Shown here: in pieces, positions 44,653 to 54,450 of the stretch
How the letters are laid out: the number at the start of each line of letters is the position of its first letter
Numbering within the stretch: position 1 is the first letter of the stretch
NCBI GenBank assembly: GCA_900768755.1
Contig: CAAGDV010000012.1
Span: 1-63,401 of the forward strand
DNA from: Lachnospiraceae bacterium
GTDB lineage: Bacteria > Bacillota > Clostridia > Lachnospirales > Lachnospiraceae
DNA: 63,401 bases
Direction: 5' to 3'
Program-made: the position numbers and the translations under genes
The notes under the pieces: generated by a model
What the model was told of the DNA's origin: nothing
The model's input: the letters and a program-made list of their open reading frames with translations, nothing else
Databases searched by the model: none

Positions 44653-44677
44653 CGCTCACCGGTTTATCCGGTGAGCG
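44653..44677 (+). promoter_or_regulatory. Stable stem-loop after the second solute-binding gene
   Basis: A perfect 10-bp stem CGCTCACCGG/CCGGTGAGCG with a 5-nt loop and no T-tract. It is more likely an mRNA-stabilising element that keeps the binding-protein message abundant than a full terminator. Confidence 0.6.
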
Positions 44678-44705
44678 GATTAATGGAAAAAGGAATGACT
44701 TTATT

Positions 44706-45380
44706 ATGGCAAAATCAATTTTTAGTACAGATACGGGCTTTGCAAGATTCGTTAATAAAGTGGGAGAGATTATTCTCTTAAGTATTTTGTGGATGGTGTG
44801 TTGTATTCCCATAATCACAATCGGAGCGTCGACGACCGCTGCATATTATACTGCTGCTAAAGTATTGAGGCATAATGAAGGATATGAGTGCCGAATGTTT
44901 TTTAAATCATTCAAACTCAATTTCCGGCAGTCAATCGGAATGACAATACTTCTTTTGGTGCTTGCCGGATTATTGTTTTTTAACCTTATATACATTAAGG
45001 GACAAAGTTCCGAGATGGATTTCTATCTTCGGGTTGTATATATAGGAATAGGACTTTTGGTTCTGGCTGAATATCTGTATGCATATCCGATTCTCTCAAG
45101 ATTTAATCTTAAGGGCGGCAGGATATTGATAATGAGCCTGCAGATTTTGTTCAGGAATTTTTTGACGACAGCTGCGATGATTGCGGTCATTGTGCTTGTT
45201 ATTATCGGAATTGTTTATGGCCTGATATATTGGGGAGGATATTTTTTACCGTTTGTGTTTTTTATTTTTCCCGGATTGATGATGTATTTGGCGACATTTC
45301 CCATGGAGAAGGTTCTGCGGAAATATATGCCGAAAGTTGCTGAAGACTCAGAGGAGGCTGACAGCTGGTATTACAGTTGA
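44706..45380 (+). CDS. YesL/DUF624 membrane protein 2
   Basis: 224 residues, about five membrane helices ('IGASTTAAYYTAAKVLR'). It is a paralogue of the protein at 28960 and shares its N-terminal pattern and its 'CCIP..TIG' motif. It ends 'DSWYYS', while the first ends its conserved part with 'AWYYPP'. The two YesL genes bracket the importer cluster. Confidence 0.87.
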   Translation: MAKSIFSTDTGFARFVNKVGEIILLSILWMVCCIPIITIGASTTAAYYTAAKVLRHNEGYECRMFFKSFKLNFRQSIGMTILLLVLAGLLFFNLIYIKGQSSEMDFYLRVVYIGIGLLVLAEYLYAYPILSRFNLKGGRILIMSLQILFRNFLTTAAMIAVIVLVIIGIVYGLIYWGGYFLPFVFFIFPGLMMYLATFPMEKVLRKYMPKVAEDSEEADSWYYS

Positions 45381-45394
45381 TGTAGAGGTTTGGT

Positions 45395-46411
45395 ATGGCT
45401 AAGAGCGTAACAATGCGTGATATCGCTAATAAGGTCGGTGTTAGTACCGTAACGGTTTCCAAAGCGCTCTCTGATAAAGAGGGAGTGGGAAACGAACTTA
45501 GAAATGTGATAATAAGAACCGCTGAGGAGATGAATTATCACTATACTTCCGGCGAGGCAGCACAGAAAAAAGCTGCAAGCTACACAATTGGTGTTATTGT
45601 TGCGGATAATTTCATGGATGCCGGAGCCAATATATTTACTTTTTACATGAAAATGTATCACAGCATAATTACACAGATGAAAGAATATAACTGCTCGGTC
45701 GTGATGGAGATTGTGTCGCGGGATATGCTCGCAACAAAGAAACTTCCGGATATGGTTATCGACAAGAGAGTGGACGGAATAATTGTTCTGGGATATATTC
45801 AATCAAAATATTTAAACGGAATAAAAAAGACAAATATGCCGATGGTATATCTTGACTTTTACGATAGAACTTTTGAAGCCGCAAGTATTGTCACGGACAA
45901 TATGTACGGAACATATATGCTTACCGATTATGTGGTGGGTATGGGACATGAGAAGATTGCTTTTGTCGGCAATATAAAGGCAACTCCCAGTATTCTTGAC
46001 AGGTATCTGGGCTACTACAGGGCACTTCTCAATAACAATATTGAGCTTCGAAAAGATTACATTATTGATGACAGGGACCGTGACGGATATGATATTGAGA
46101 TATCACTTCCAAAGGATATGCCAACGGCCTTTGTATGTAATTGCGACCAGACTGCGACGCGTCTGATTGAGAAGCTGGTAAAGAACGGATACAAAGTCCC
46201 CGAGGACATATCCGTGGTTGGTTTTGATAATTATTCTCAAAGTACATATACTTTGCCGAGACTTACGACAGTCGAGGTCAATGTGGAGGAGATGACAAAA
46301 ACCGCGCTAGACATTATTACGAGGGTGATTTCCGGCGACAGCAAGGCAGTTACCCGTAAGGTAATCAGCGGAAAACTGATAGTCAGGGACTCTGTACGGA
46401 GAATTAATTAA
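45395..46411 (+). CDS. LacI family transcriptional regulator
   Basis: 338 residues. The N-terminal helix-turn-helix and hinge ('MRDIANKVGVSTVTVSKALSDKEGV', written here in part) are followed by a periplasmic-binding-like ligand domain ('IGVIVADNFMDAG', 'VVGFDNYSQSTYTLPRLTTVEV'). It lies between the importer genes and the mannan enzymes, 14 bases after yesL 2. It likely controls this locus in response to an imported oligosaccharide; the operator may be the palindromes upstream of 28870. Confidence 0.92.
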   Translation: MAKSVTMRDIANKVGVSTVTVSKALSDKEGVGNELRNVIIRTAEEMNYHYTSGEAAQKKAASYTIGVIVADNFMDAGANIFTFYMKMYHSIITQMKEYNCSVVMEIVSRDMLATKKLPDMVIDKRVDGIIVLGYIQSKYLNGIKKTNMPMVYLDFYDRTFEAASIVTDNMYGTYMLTDYVVGMGHEKIAFVGNIKATPSILDRYLGYYRALLNNNIELRKDYIIDDRDRDGYDIEISLPKDMPTAFVCNCDQTATRLIEKLVKNGYKVPEDISVVGFDNYSQSTYTLPRLTTVEVNVEEMTKTALDIITRVISGDSKAVTRKVISGKLIVRDSVRRIN

Positions 46412-46461
46412 TATATTATTAAAAAATATGCAGTCGTTTTTTAACGACAGAATGGAGAACT

Positions 46462-47484
46462 ATGTCACAGATTAAGATGATTGCCCCCGTTGTTAAGAAC
46501 GTGCCGTGGCAGGAAAAACCAGAAGGAATTGTAGGAGCTCCGATTTGGAGATACTCAGAGAACCCAATCATTGACCGTAACCCTCTTGAGGGCGTTGCGC
46601 GTATTTTCAACAGCGCAGTTGTTCCTTACGAAGGTGCATTTATCGGGGTGTTCCGTGGCGAGCAGACCAACGGCATTCCATATATCTACCTTGGAAGAAG
46701 TGAGGACGGAATTCATTGGAATTTTGATAAGGACAAAATTCCTTTTAAGGATGAGGAAGGCAATGATTTCATGCCGTACTACGCATATGACCCGAGACTT
46801 GTAAAGGTTGAGGACACATATTATGTAATCTGGTGCCAGGATTTTTACGGCGCTGCAATCGGAATGGCTAAGACAACTGATTTCAAGACCTTCACAAGAG
46901 TTGAGAATCCTTTCCTTCCGTTTAACCGTAACGCCGTTCTTTTCCCGAGAAAAATCAACGGCAACTTTATGATGCTTTCGCGCCCGTCAGATTCAGGCCA
47001 CACACCGTTTGGTGATATCTTCATCAGCGAGAGCCCGGATCTTACATACTGGGGTAAGCACAGACATGTTATGGGACGCGGCAACGAGTGGTGGGAGTCA
47101 CTCAAGATCGGAGGCGGAGCAGCACCTATCGAGACCTCTGAAGGATGGCTTTTGTTCTATCACGGAGTAAGCGGAACCTGCAACGGATATGTATACTCAA
47201 TCGGAGGCGCAATTCTTGACCTTGATGAGCCTTCAAAGGTTCTTTACCGTTGTGAGAACTTCCTTCTTACACCGGAGAAGTGGTATGAGGAGAGAGGATT
47301 TGTTCCGAATGTTACATTCCCTTGCGCAACCATCCATGACCCTGAATCAGGAAAGATTGCAATCTACTACGGATGCGCTGACAGCTATGTCGGACTTGCT
47401 TTCTGCAACTTTGAAGAGATTGTTGCATACATCAAGGACCACAGCGTTACAAACGATAACGACCGCGAAGTAGGAAAGCGCTAA
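46462..47484 (+). CDS. GH130_2 beta-1,4-mannooligosaccharide phosphorylase
   Basis: 340 residues, five-bladed propeller of GH130. 'NPIIDRNPLEGVARIFNSAV' and 'YDPRLVKVEDTYYV' (likely catalytic Asp110) match the short subfamily that releases mannose-1-phosphate from the end of mannooligosaccharides. It has no signal peptide, so it is cytoplasmic. The second GH130 in this locus belongs to the longer subfamily 1. Confidence 0.9.
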   Translation: MSQIKMIAPVVKNVPWQEKPEGIVGAPIWRYSENPIIDRNPLEGVARIFNSAVVPYEGAFIGVFRGEQTNGIPYIYLGRSEDGIHWNFDKDKIPFKDEEGNDFMPYYAYDPRLVKVEDTYYVIWCQDFYGAAIGMAKTTDFKTFTRVENPFLPFNRNAVLFPRKINGNFMMLSRPSDSGHTPFGDIFISESPDLTYWGKHRHVMGRGNEWWESLKIGGGAAPIETSEGWLLFYHGVSGTCNGYVYSIGGAILDLDEPSKVLYRCENFLLTPEKWYEERGFVPNVTFPCATIHDPESGKIAIYYGCADSYVGLAFCNFEEIVAYIKDHSVTNDNDREVGKR

Positions 47485-47497
47485 GAGTTATTAAAAT

Positions 47498-47552
47498 GCT
47501 GTCACAGTACAATCAGACAATTGACTGATGATGCTGTGGCAGCTGTTTTGTT
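47498..47552 (+). terminator. Stem-loop between GH130_2 and GH5 genes, possible partial terminator
   Basis: GCTGTCACAG (47498-47507) pairs with CTGTGGCAGC (47534-47543), and an inner ATCAG/CTGAT continues the stem. TGTTTTGTTATT follows. It may reduce transcription into the downstream enzymes. Confidence 0.55.
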
Positions 47553-47598
47553 ATTATCGTACAGTTTTGCCGCGCAGGCGTGAAAGGAGAATTTGAAA

Positions 47599-48819
47599 GT
47601 GAAAAAACGATTACTGGCAGTTTTTTTGACTGCAATATTGTGCGTATCAATGTTCGGAGGATGTAAAAAACAGCCTTCATCACAGGATGGAACATCAACG
47701 GGTGAAAACTCATCGGACGTGACATCGGAAGATGTTTCTTCGGAGGCACCTACGGTACCTCTTTCCGAGAATTTGAACAAGGATATGGAGACCATGAGCG
47801 TCGATGATGTTTTTGCCAATATGGTTACAGGAATAAACATCGGCAACAGCCTTGACAGCCAGAACAGCAGGTTAATCAGGTTAGATCCGCCGTACAGATT
47901 TGAGACGGCATGGAACAACCCCAAGATTACGCAGGAATGGGTTGATGCCTGTATTGACGCCGGATTTAACATCATAAGAATCCCGGTTTCATGGGAGGAG
48001 CACCTCGGCCCGGCACCTGATTACACAATTGTTGAGAGCTGGATGAAGAGGGTTCAGGAGGTAGTTGATTATGCATACAACAGGGGCGTTTATGTTATCC
48101 TCAACAACCATCACGGATCATGGAATGACCCGTATTATGATAATCAGGAAGCAATATGCGAACAGATGAAGGCAATCTGGACTCAAATCGCCGAAAGATT
48201 CAAAGATTATGATGAACATCTTATTTTTGAAGGACAGAACGAGCCGAGAAAACAGGGCACCAATGTCGAGTGGACAGGGGGCGATAAAGAAGGCTGGGAT
48301 GTTGTAAATGCGTCCAACAAGGCATTTGTTGAGGCTGTAAGAAGTACAGGTGGTTCCAACCCCTACAGAATTCTTATGGTTCCCGGTTATGCGGCAAGCT
48401 CAAGCAGCAATGCTATGTCACATCTTGAACTGATTGACGATGACCGTCTGATTATCTCGGTGCACGCATATACGCCTTATAATTTTGCACTTAACGTTAA
48501 CGGCCCCGGTCAGTGGAACAATGCAACAGCCGATATTGACAGTCTTATGAAGGATATTAAGACATATTTTCTTGATAAAGGATACAGAGTTATTATCGGC
48601 GAATACGGTGCCGTCAATAAGGATAATGAGGAAGAAAGAGCAGCATGGGCTACATACTATCTTTCAAAGGCCCGGGAAATCGGCGTGCCTTGTCTGTGGT
48701 GGGACAACGGCTCCACAACCGGAAACGGCGAGAAACTGGGACTAATCAACAGAACGACCAACGAAATCAGCTATCCGCTTATTGTTGACGCAATACAGGA
48801 TGTTTATGATATTAAATAA
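47599..48819 (+). CDS. GH5 endo-glycanase lipoprotein (glucanase or mannanase)
   Basis: 406 residues from a GTG at 47599 (a TTG at 47593 is closer to AAAGGAGAA and less likely). Lipobox 'FGGC' (Cys22), a Ser/Thr-rich linker, then a GH5 barrel: 'GINIGNSLDS', 'NNHHGSW', acid/base Glu215 in 'GQNEPR' and nucleophile Glu335 in 'GEYGA'. The opening recalls subfamily GH5_4, which attacks mixed glucans, xyloglucan or glucomannan. On the cell surface it would produce oligosaccharides for import. Substrate inferred from neighbours. Confidence 0.85.
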   Translation: MKKRLLAVFLTAILCVSMFGGCKKQPSSQDGTSTGENSSDVTSEDVSSEAPTVPLSENLNKDMETMSVDDVFANMVTGINIGNSLDSQNSRLIRLDPPYRFETAWNNPKITQEWVDACIDAGFNIIRIPVSWEEHLGPAPDYTIVESWMKRVQEVVDYAYNRGVYVILNNHHGSWNDPYYDNQEAICEQMKAIWTQIAERFKDYDEHLIFEGQNEPRKQGTNVEWTGGDKEGWDVVNASNKAFVEAVRSTGGSNPYRILMVPGYAASSSSNAMSHLELIDDDRLIISVHAYTPYNFALNVNGPGQWNNATADIDSLMKDIKTYFLDKGYRVIIGEYGAVNKDNEEERAAWATYYLSKAREIGVPCLWWDNGSTTGNGEKLGLINRTTNEISYPLIVDAIQDVYDIK

Positions 48820-48833
48820 TCAGGAGAAAAAAT

Positions 48834-51026
48834 ATGGGAATCGTATATAACGAGAAGCTTAGAAGCTTTAAGCTTGATACGGACAGTACAAGTTATATCA
48901 TCAAAATCGTCGATGAAGAAGGTTTTGTGGGCCATTGCTATTACGGCGCGAGAATAAGCGACGAGGATGCAGGATATCTTTTAAGAACAGAAGAGGCTCC
49001 GTTTGTTCCTTCACAGAACAAAAGAGAGCGCGGCTCATTTTTTGACTTCTTCAATGTGGAGTATCCGGGAAACGGAGTGGGCGACTACAGGGAAGGCGCT
49101 GTTTCGGTAAAAGATGTCAATGGAAACTCCGCTGTAAGCCTCTTGTATGAAGGACACAGTATTTACGCGGGCAAAAAAGGACTCAAAGGTCTGCCGGCAA
49201 CTTTTGGTACAGAGGACGAATGTACAACGCTTGAGCTCTATGTTAAAGACGCTGTAATAGGTCTTAAAGCCACGTTGTTTTACACTGTTTTTGAGAAGGA
49301 AGATGTCATAACGCGTTCCGTAACCCTGACTAACGAATCAGAGGATGTGCTTCACCTCACAAAGGTGATGTCTGCGTCCGTTGATATGGATGATGAGGAT
49401 TATCAGCTGCTTTCGCTTCACGGCTCGTGGGCGAGGGAGAGGGCGATTGATGTGCGACCTTTGGGATACGGAAGACAGAATGTGGCGTCTTTTAAGGGTG
49501 AATCTTCTCATCAGGAGCATCCTTTTATCGCGCTTACTTCTTTGCATACCACCCAGGATTACGGCAAAGTGTACGGTTTCCATTTTGTATATTCGGGCAA
49601 TTTTATTGCACAGGCCGAAAAGGGACAGTTTGATACAGTGAGAGTGCTTATGGGTATTCATCCCGAGGGCTTTGACTGGAAGCTTGAGCCCGGGGAGTCT
49701 TTTGTGGCACCGGAGGTTGTCATGACATTTTCGGCAGAAGGTCTTGGAACTATGACCAGAAATCTCCACGATATGTACAGAAATCACCTTATCAGAAGCA
49801 CGTACAAGGATAGAAAGAGACCGATTCTCATCAATAACTGGGAAGCAACTTATTTCGATTTTAATACGGAAAAACTCCTTGACATAGCAAGGCAGGCAAA
49901 AGAGTGCGGCATAGAGATGCTTGTCATGGACGACGGCTGGTTCGGACACAGAAATGACGACAACTCAAGCCTTGGAGACTGGAAGGTCAACGAAGAAAAG
50001 CTTACCGGCGGGCTTTCGCATCTTGTGAGCGAGGTCAACAAAATAGGACTCAAATTCGGCATCTGGTTTGAGCCGGAGATGATATCGCCGGATTCGGATT
50101 TGTACCGGGCGCATCCCGATTGGGCAATCAGTATTCCGAAAAGAGAGCCCACAAGGTCACGTAACCAGCTTGTTCTGGACCTGACAAGGCCGGAGGTTGT
50201 GGAATACGTGTATGAATCCGTTGCGTCAATTCTGCGAAGCGCCAATATCGAGTATGTCAAATGGGATATGAACAGACAGCTTACGGATATTCACAGCAAT
50301 TACCTTCCGAAAGACAGGCAGGGAGAGCTGTACCACAGATATATGCTGGCAGTATATGAACTTCAGGAAAGACTTATCACGGAATTTCCGAATCTTCTTT
50401 TGGAGAACTGCTCGGGCGGCGGCGCACGTTTTGACCCCGGAATGCTTTATTACAGTCCACAGATATGGTGCTCGGATGATACGGACGCCATTGAGCGACT
50501 TAAGATTCAGGAGGGAACGGCTTTGATATACCCGTTATCCACCATGGGTGCACATGTGTCTGACTGTCCTAACCACACTGTGGGAAGAATCACTCCTTTT
50601 GCCACAAGAGGAAATGTTGCGCTGGCGGGAACCTTCGGATACGAGCTTGATGTAACAAGAATTCCGAAAGAGGACCGCGATGCGATAAGCGGACAGGTTG
50701 CGTTGTACCATAAATACAACGACCTTGTGAGAAACGGTGATTACTACAGGATAGCATCCTACAGTGAGAATAAATACTATGACTGCTATGAGGTTGTCGC
50801 AAAGGACAAATCCGAGGCGCTTATCACTTTTGTATCGGTTCTTAACAGACCTAATTATCACAGCAGAAGGATTACGATTCCGGGACTTTTCGCGGACCGC
50901 AGTTACCGCATCGAGGGAGAAGACCGGGTATATTCAGGCGATACACTTATGAACGCCGGCCTGATAATCGGCAATCTCTGGGGAGATTTCCAGTCAAAAT
51001 TAATACATCTTGTGGAGGTAAAATAA
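48834..51026 (+). CDS. GH36 alpha-galactosidase
   Basis: 730 residues, full length. An N-terminal beta-supersandwich is followed by a catalytic barrel with nucleophile Asp478 ('YVKWDMNR') and acid/base Asp548 in 'CSDDTDAIERL', and the motif 'MDDGWFGHRNDD'. It has no signal peptide, so it removes galactose side chains from imported galacto(gluco)mannan oligosaccharides in the cytoplasm. 14 bases after the GH5 gene. Confidence 0.95.
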   Translation: MGIVYNEKLRSFKLDTDSTSYIIKIVDEEGFVGHCYYGARISDEDAGYLLRTEEAPFVPSQNKRERGSFFDFFNVEYPGNGVGDYREGAVSVKDVNGNSAVSLLYEGHSIYAGKKGLKGLPATFGTEDECTTLELYVKDAVIGLKATLFYTVFEKEDVITRSVTLTNESEDVLHLTKVMSASVDMDDEDYQLLSLHGSWARERAIDVRPLGYGRQNVASFKGESSHQEHPFIALTSLHTTQDYGKVYGFHFVYSGNFIAQAEKGQFDTVRVLMGIHPEGFDWKLEPGESFVAPEVVMTFSAEGLGTMTRNLHDMYRNHLIRSTYKDRKRPILINNWEATYFDFNTEKLLDIARQAKECGIEMLVMDDGWFGHRNDDNSSLGDWKVNEEKLTGGLSHLVSEVNKIGLKFGIWFEPEMISPDSDLYRAHPDWAISIPKREPTRSRNQLVLDLTRPEVVEYVYESVASILRSANIEYVKWDMNRQLTDIHSNYLPKDRQGELYHRYMLAVYELQERLITEFPNLLLENCSGGGARFDPGMLYYSPQIWCSDDTDAIERLKIQEGTALIYPLSTMGAHVSDCPNHTVGRITPFATRGNVALAGTFGYELDVTRIPKEDRDAISGQVALYHKYNDLVRNGDYYRIASYSENKYYDCYEVVAKDKSEALITFVSVLNRPNYHSRRITIPGLFADRSYRIEGEDRVYSGDTLMNAGLIIGNLWGDFQSKLIHLVEVK

Positions 51027-51030
51027 TATC

Positions 51031-52215
51031 ATGGCTGATTTGAAAACACTTCGCCGGGAAGTTTTTGCGGAACTTACGGAAAATATAATCCCATTCTGGA
51101 AGGGTTTAAGGGACAACCAATACGGCGGATACTACGGACTGATGGACTATAATCTTAAGGTTGACCAAAATGCAGTTAAAGGATGTATACTCAACAGCCG
51201 TATTACATGGTTTTTTGCCAACGCCTACACACTTCTTAAGGATGAAAGTCTTTTGGATGAGGCGCGCCACGGATATGAGTTTCTTAAAGAAAAGTGCATT
51301 GACAAAGAGCACGGCGGAATTTACTGGTCAATGAGTTTTGACGGAAAGCCGGTTGATACGACCAAACATACATACAATCAGGCGTTCTGCATCTATGCGC
51401 TTTCGTCATATTATGAGGCAAGCGGCGATGGGGAAGCACTGGAGCTTGCGTACAGCCTTTACGACCTTATCGAGACACGCTGCACCGACAGCGTGGGTTA
51501 TCTTGAGGCATTTACAAGGGACTTTTCTCCCGAGTCGAACGATAAGCTTTCAGAGAACGGCGTGATGGCGGATAAAACAATGAATACGCTTCTGCATGTT
51601 TTTGAGGCGTACACGGAGTTGTACCGCGTTGACCGTAATCCCAAAGTAAAAGAAAGACTCATGTGGATTATGGACCTTTTTGCGGACAAAATATATAATC
51701 CTTCGCTGCACCGCCAGGAAGTGTTTTTTGATGCGAAATATAATTCGATAATTGACCTTCACTCATACGGACATGATATCGAGACGGCATGGCTTATCGA
51801 CAGGGGCGTTGAGGTTGTGGGCGAGGCTTCTTACGAAGCCAAAATGTCACCGATAACACGTGACCTTACGGACAGAATATATCACATTGCATTTAACGGA
51901 CACTCGCTTGCCAATGAATGTGATAAGGGAGTGGTTAACCGCTTAAGAATCTGGTGGGTTCAGGCAGAAGCGGTCGTGGGCTTCTTAAACGGCTATGAAA
52001 AGGAGCCTGAGAAAAAAGAATACCTTGATGCTGTTTTAAATGAATGGGAATTCATAAAGACATACCAAAAGGACCACAGAGCGGGTTCTGAATGGTTCAG
52101 GGAAGTATACGAGGACGGCACCCCAATGGAGGGAAGCGAGATAGTTGAGCCCTGGAAGTGTCCGTACCACAACGGAAGAATGTGCATGGAAGTAATGAAA
52201 AGAATTGAGGAGTAG
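51031..52215 (+). CDS. Cellobiose/mannobiose 2-epimerase (AGE family)
   Basis: 394 residues, alpha6/alpha6 barrel. Motifs 'KEHGGIYWSM', 'HTYNQAFCIYALS' and 'SYGHDIETAWL' hold the conserved His residues of the family. It converts beta-1,4-mannobiose to mannosyl-glucose, the substrate of GH130_1. It is encoded 4 bases after GH36 and directly before the GH130_1 gene. Confidence 0.93.
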   Translation: MADLKTLRREVFAELTENIIPFWKGLRDNQYGGYYGLMDYNLKVDQNAVKGCILNSRITWFFANAYTLLKDESLLDEARHGYEFLKEKCIDKEHGGIYWSMSFDGKPVDTTKHTYNQAFCIYALSSYYEASGDGEALELAYSLYDLIETRCTDSVGYLEAFTRDFSPESNDKLSENGVMADKTMNTLLHVFEAYTELYRVDRNPKVKERLMWIMDLFADKIYNPSLHRQEVFFDAKYNSIIDLHSYGHDIETAWLIDRGVEVVGEASYEAKMSPITRDLTDRIYHIAFNGHSLANECDKGVVNRLRIWWVQAEAVVGFLNGYEKEPEKKEYLDAVLNEWEFIKTYQKDHRAGSEWFREVYEDGTPMEGSEIVEPWKCPYHNGRMCMEVMKRIEE

Positions 52216-52219
52216 AAAA

Positions 52220-53392
52220 ATGGTACATAGCAGATATTATGAGCTTGCGGCAAAGCAGGAAGAGCTCTTGTCAAGAAGAAACATTAAGAAAACGGATTTT
52301 TACAACGGAATATATGACAGATATGAGTATCCGGTGCTGACCAGGGAACATGTTCCGCTCACATGGCAGTACGATATTAACGAGGAGACCAACCCGTATT
52401 TTATGGAGCGTCTGGGAATCAATGCGGTTATGAACTCCGGAGCGATTATGCTTAACGGCAAATACTACCTTGTGGCACGCATTGAGGGCAATGACCGCAA
52501 ATCATTTTTTGGAATAGCAGAGAGCGACAACGGAATCGATAACTTCAGATTTCTTGATTATCCGATTCTTCTTCCGGACACCTGCCCGGAGGAGACCAAT
52601 GTGTACGACATGCGCCTCACAAAGCACGAGGACGGATACATTTACGGTGTTTTCTGCTCAGAGAGCAAGGACAAGAGTAACAAAGACCTTTCGGCAGCAG
52701 TCGCTGCGGCGGGTATCGTAAGGACCAAGGATCTGGTTAAGTGGGAAAGACTTCCGAACCTTGTCACGCTTCATTCACCTCAGCAGAGAAATGTTGTGCT
52801 TCATCCGGAATTTGTGGACGGCAAATATGCTTTTTACACAAGGCCGATGGATGATTTTATCGACACGGGCTCGGGCGGAGGAATCGGCTTCGGACTTTGC
52901 GATGATATCACGCATGCGGTTATCGACGAGGAAAAGATGACAAGCATCCGTAAATATCACACAATCACTGAGGTTAAAAACGGTGCAGGTGCACCTCCGA
53001 TTAAGACCGACAGAGGATGGATTCACATCGCGCACGGCGTGAGAAATACGGCGGCGGGACTTCGATATGTAATTTATGCTTTTGCAACGGACCTTAACGA
53101 CCCGTCAAAAGTAATCGCAGAGCCTTCGGGACTGCTCATCGGACCGAGAGGGGAAGAGAGAGTCGGCGACGTAAGCAATGTTGTATTCACAAACGGCGCA
53201 ATCGTAAACGATGCAGGCGAGGTGTTCATCTATTATGCATCGTCTGACACCAGAATGCATGTCGCGACAACCACGGTTGACAAGCTTATAGACTATGTAT
53301 TCAACACTCCGAAGGACCCGCTTCGTTCGGTAAAATGCGTAGAGCAGAGATGTGAGCTCATCAGCAGAAATCTTGATCTTCTCTCAAAGTAG
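52220..53392 (+). CDS. GH130_1 4-O-beta-mannosyl-glucose phosphorylase
   Basis: 390 residues from the ATG at 52220 (TTGAGGAG about 8 bases upstream). 'YYLVARIEGNDRKSFFGIAESDNG' and 'NVYDMRLTKHEDGYIY' (likely catalytic Asp130) are typical of subfamily 1. It splits mannosyl-glucose with phosphate into mannose-1-phosphate and glucose. Its place next to the epimerase is the well-known arrangement for cytoplasmic mannobiose use. Confidence 0.94.
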   Translation: MVHSRYYELAAKQEELLSRRNIKKTDFYNGIYDRYEYPVLTREHVPLTWQYDINEETNPYFMERLGINAVMNSGAIMLNGKYYLVARIEGNDRKSFFGIAESDNGIDNFRFLDYPILLPDTCPEETNVYDMRLTKHEDGYIYGVFCSESKDKSNKDLSAAVAAAGIVRTKDLVKWERLPNLVTLHSPQQRNVVLHPEFVDGKYAFYTRPMDDFIDTGSGGGIGFGLCDDITHAVIDEEKMTSIRKYHTITEVKNGAGAPPIKTDRGWIHIAHGVRNTAAGLRYVIYAFATDLNDPSKVIAEPSGLLIGPRGEERVGDVSNVVFTNGAIVNDAGEVFIYYASSDTRMHVATTTVDKLIDYVFNTPKDPLRSVKCVEQRCELISRNLDLLSK

Positions 53393-53403
53393 GAGGTATC
53401 GGT

Positions 53404-54450
53404 ATGCGAATTTTTTCTGATGACACAAGACTTACCTACAGCGGGCGAATTGATTTTTCCGACCCCAAAGCGCCGGTTATGGTGTACGCCGCAACATATG
53501 TGGCAATCAGATTTAAGGGAACCTATGTCAAAGCATTCCTGGATAATTTCAGAAACTGCTACGACAATTTCATGGGTGTAATTGTCGACGGCGCAGAGTC
53601 TAAAATAGAACTTAAGGACGGAGTTTCCGAGTACATACTCTGCGAAGGCCTTTCGGATTCTTTGCATGAGCTTATGCTGTACAAAAGACAGGACGCCGCC
53701 CATTACGTCGCTTTTTGCGGCTTTGAACTTTCGGACGGTGCAACCTTGTATGAGGCGCCGGCACTGCCCAAAAGAAGAATGGAAGTGTTCGGTGACAGCG
53801 TATCCTGCGGAGAGGTGTGCGAGGCACTCGACTATGTCGGAAAAGCTGACCCGGAGAATCATAACGGTGTGTACTCAAACAGCTACTACTCGTACTCATG
53901 GCTGACTGCGAGAAAGCTTGACGCAGAGCTTCACGACACCTCGCAGGGCGGTATCGCTCTTTTTGATGGAACGGGATATTTTAACGGACCGGACTACAAG
54001 GGGGTCTTAAGCAGCTTTGACAAAATACAGTACAATCCTTTTTTGGGTGAGCTTAAGCCCTGGGATTTTTCAAAATGGCAGCCGCATGTTGTTGTGTGCG
54101 CAATCGGTCAGAATGACGCAAACCCGGTAAACATAATGGCGGATGACTATGACGGTGAGGCGGCGGACAATTGGAGAGCCGGCTACCGCATGTGGATTGA
54201 GAGGCTTATGGAGCTTTATCCGCACGCCCGCATTATTCTTACTACGACGATTCTTATGCACGATGCGGCATGGGACAGGGCAATTGATGATGTGTGCAAA
54301 ACAATAGCATCCGAGAGGGTTACACATTTCCTTTACAAAAGAAACGGAGCGGGAACCCCGGGGCATATAAGAATTCCGGAAGCGGAAGAGATGTCGGATG
54401 AGCTTTCAGCGTATATTAAATCGTTAGGAGATGACATTTGGAATGATTGA
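53404..54450 (+). CDS. CE2-type carbohydrate acetylesterase
   Basis: 348 residues. The N-terminal ~120 residues form a beta-sandwich, followed by an SGNH hydrolase domain: Ser132 in 'FGDSVSCG', 'GQND' at about 238 and a C-terminal His321 in 'GTPGHIRIPEAEEM'. It has no signal peptide. In Roseburia mannan loci a CE2 and a CE17 esterase act together to remove acetyl groups from imported mannooligosaccharides; the same pair is present here. Confidence 0.88.
   Translation: MRIFSDDTRLTYSGRIDFSDPKAPVMVYAATYVAIRFKGTYVKAFLDNFRNCYDNFMGVIVDGAESKIELKDGVSEYILCEGLSDSLHELMLYKRQDAAHYVAFCGFELSDGATLYEAPALPKRRMEVFGDSVSCGEVCEALDYVGKADPENHNGVYSNSYYSYSWLTARKLDAELHDTSQGGIALFDGTGYFNGPDYKGVLSSFDKIQYNPFLGELKPWDFSKWQPHVVVCAIGQNDANPVNIMADDYDGEAADNWRAGYRMWIERLMELYPHARIILTTTILMHDAAWDRAIDDVCKTIASERVTHFLYKRNGAGTPGHIRIPEAEEMSDELSAYIKSLGDDIWND

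Noticed and set aside
44634..44705. Full operon terminator after binding protein 2
   Set aside because: The stem is strong but no U-tract follows, and the next gene has no visible promoter.
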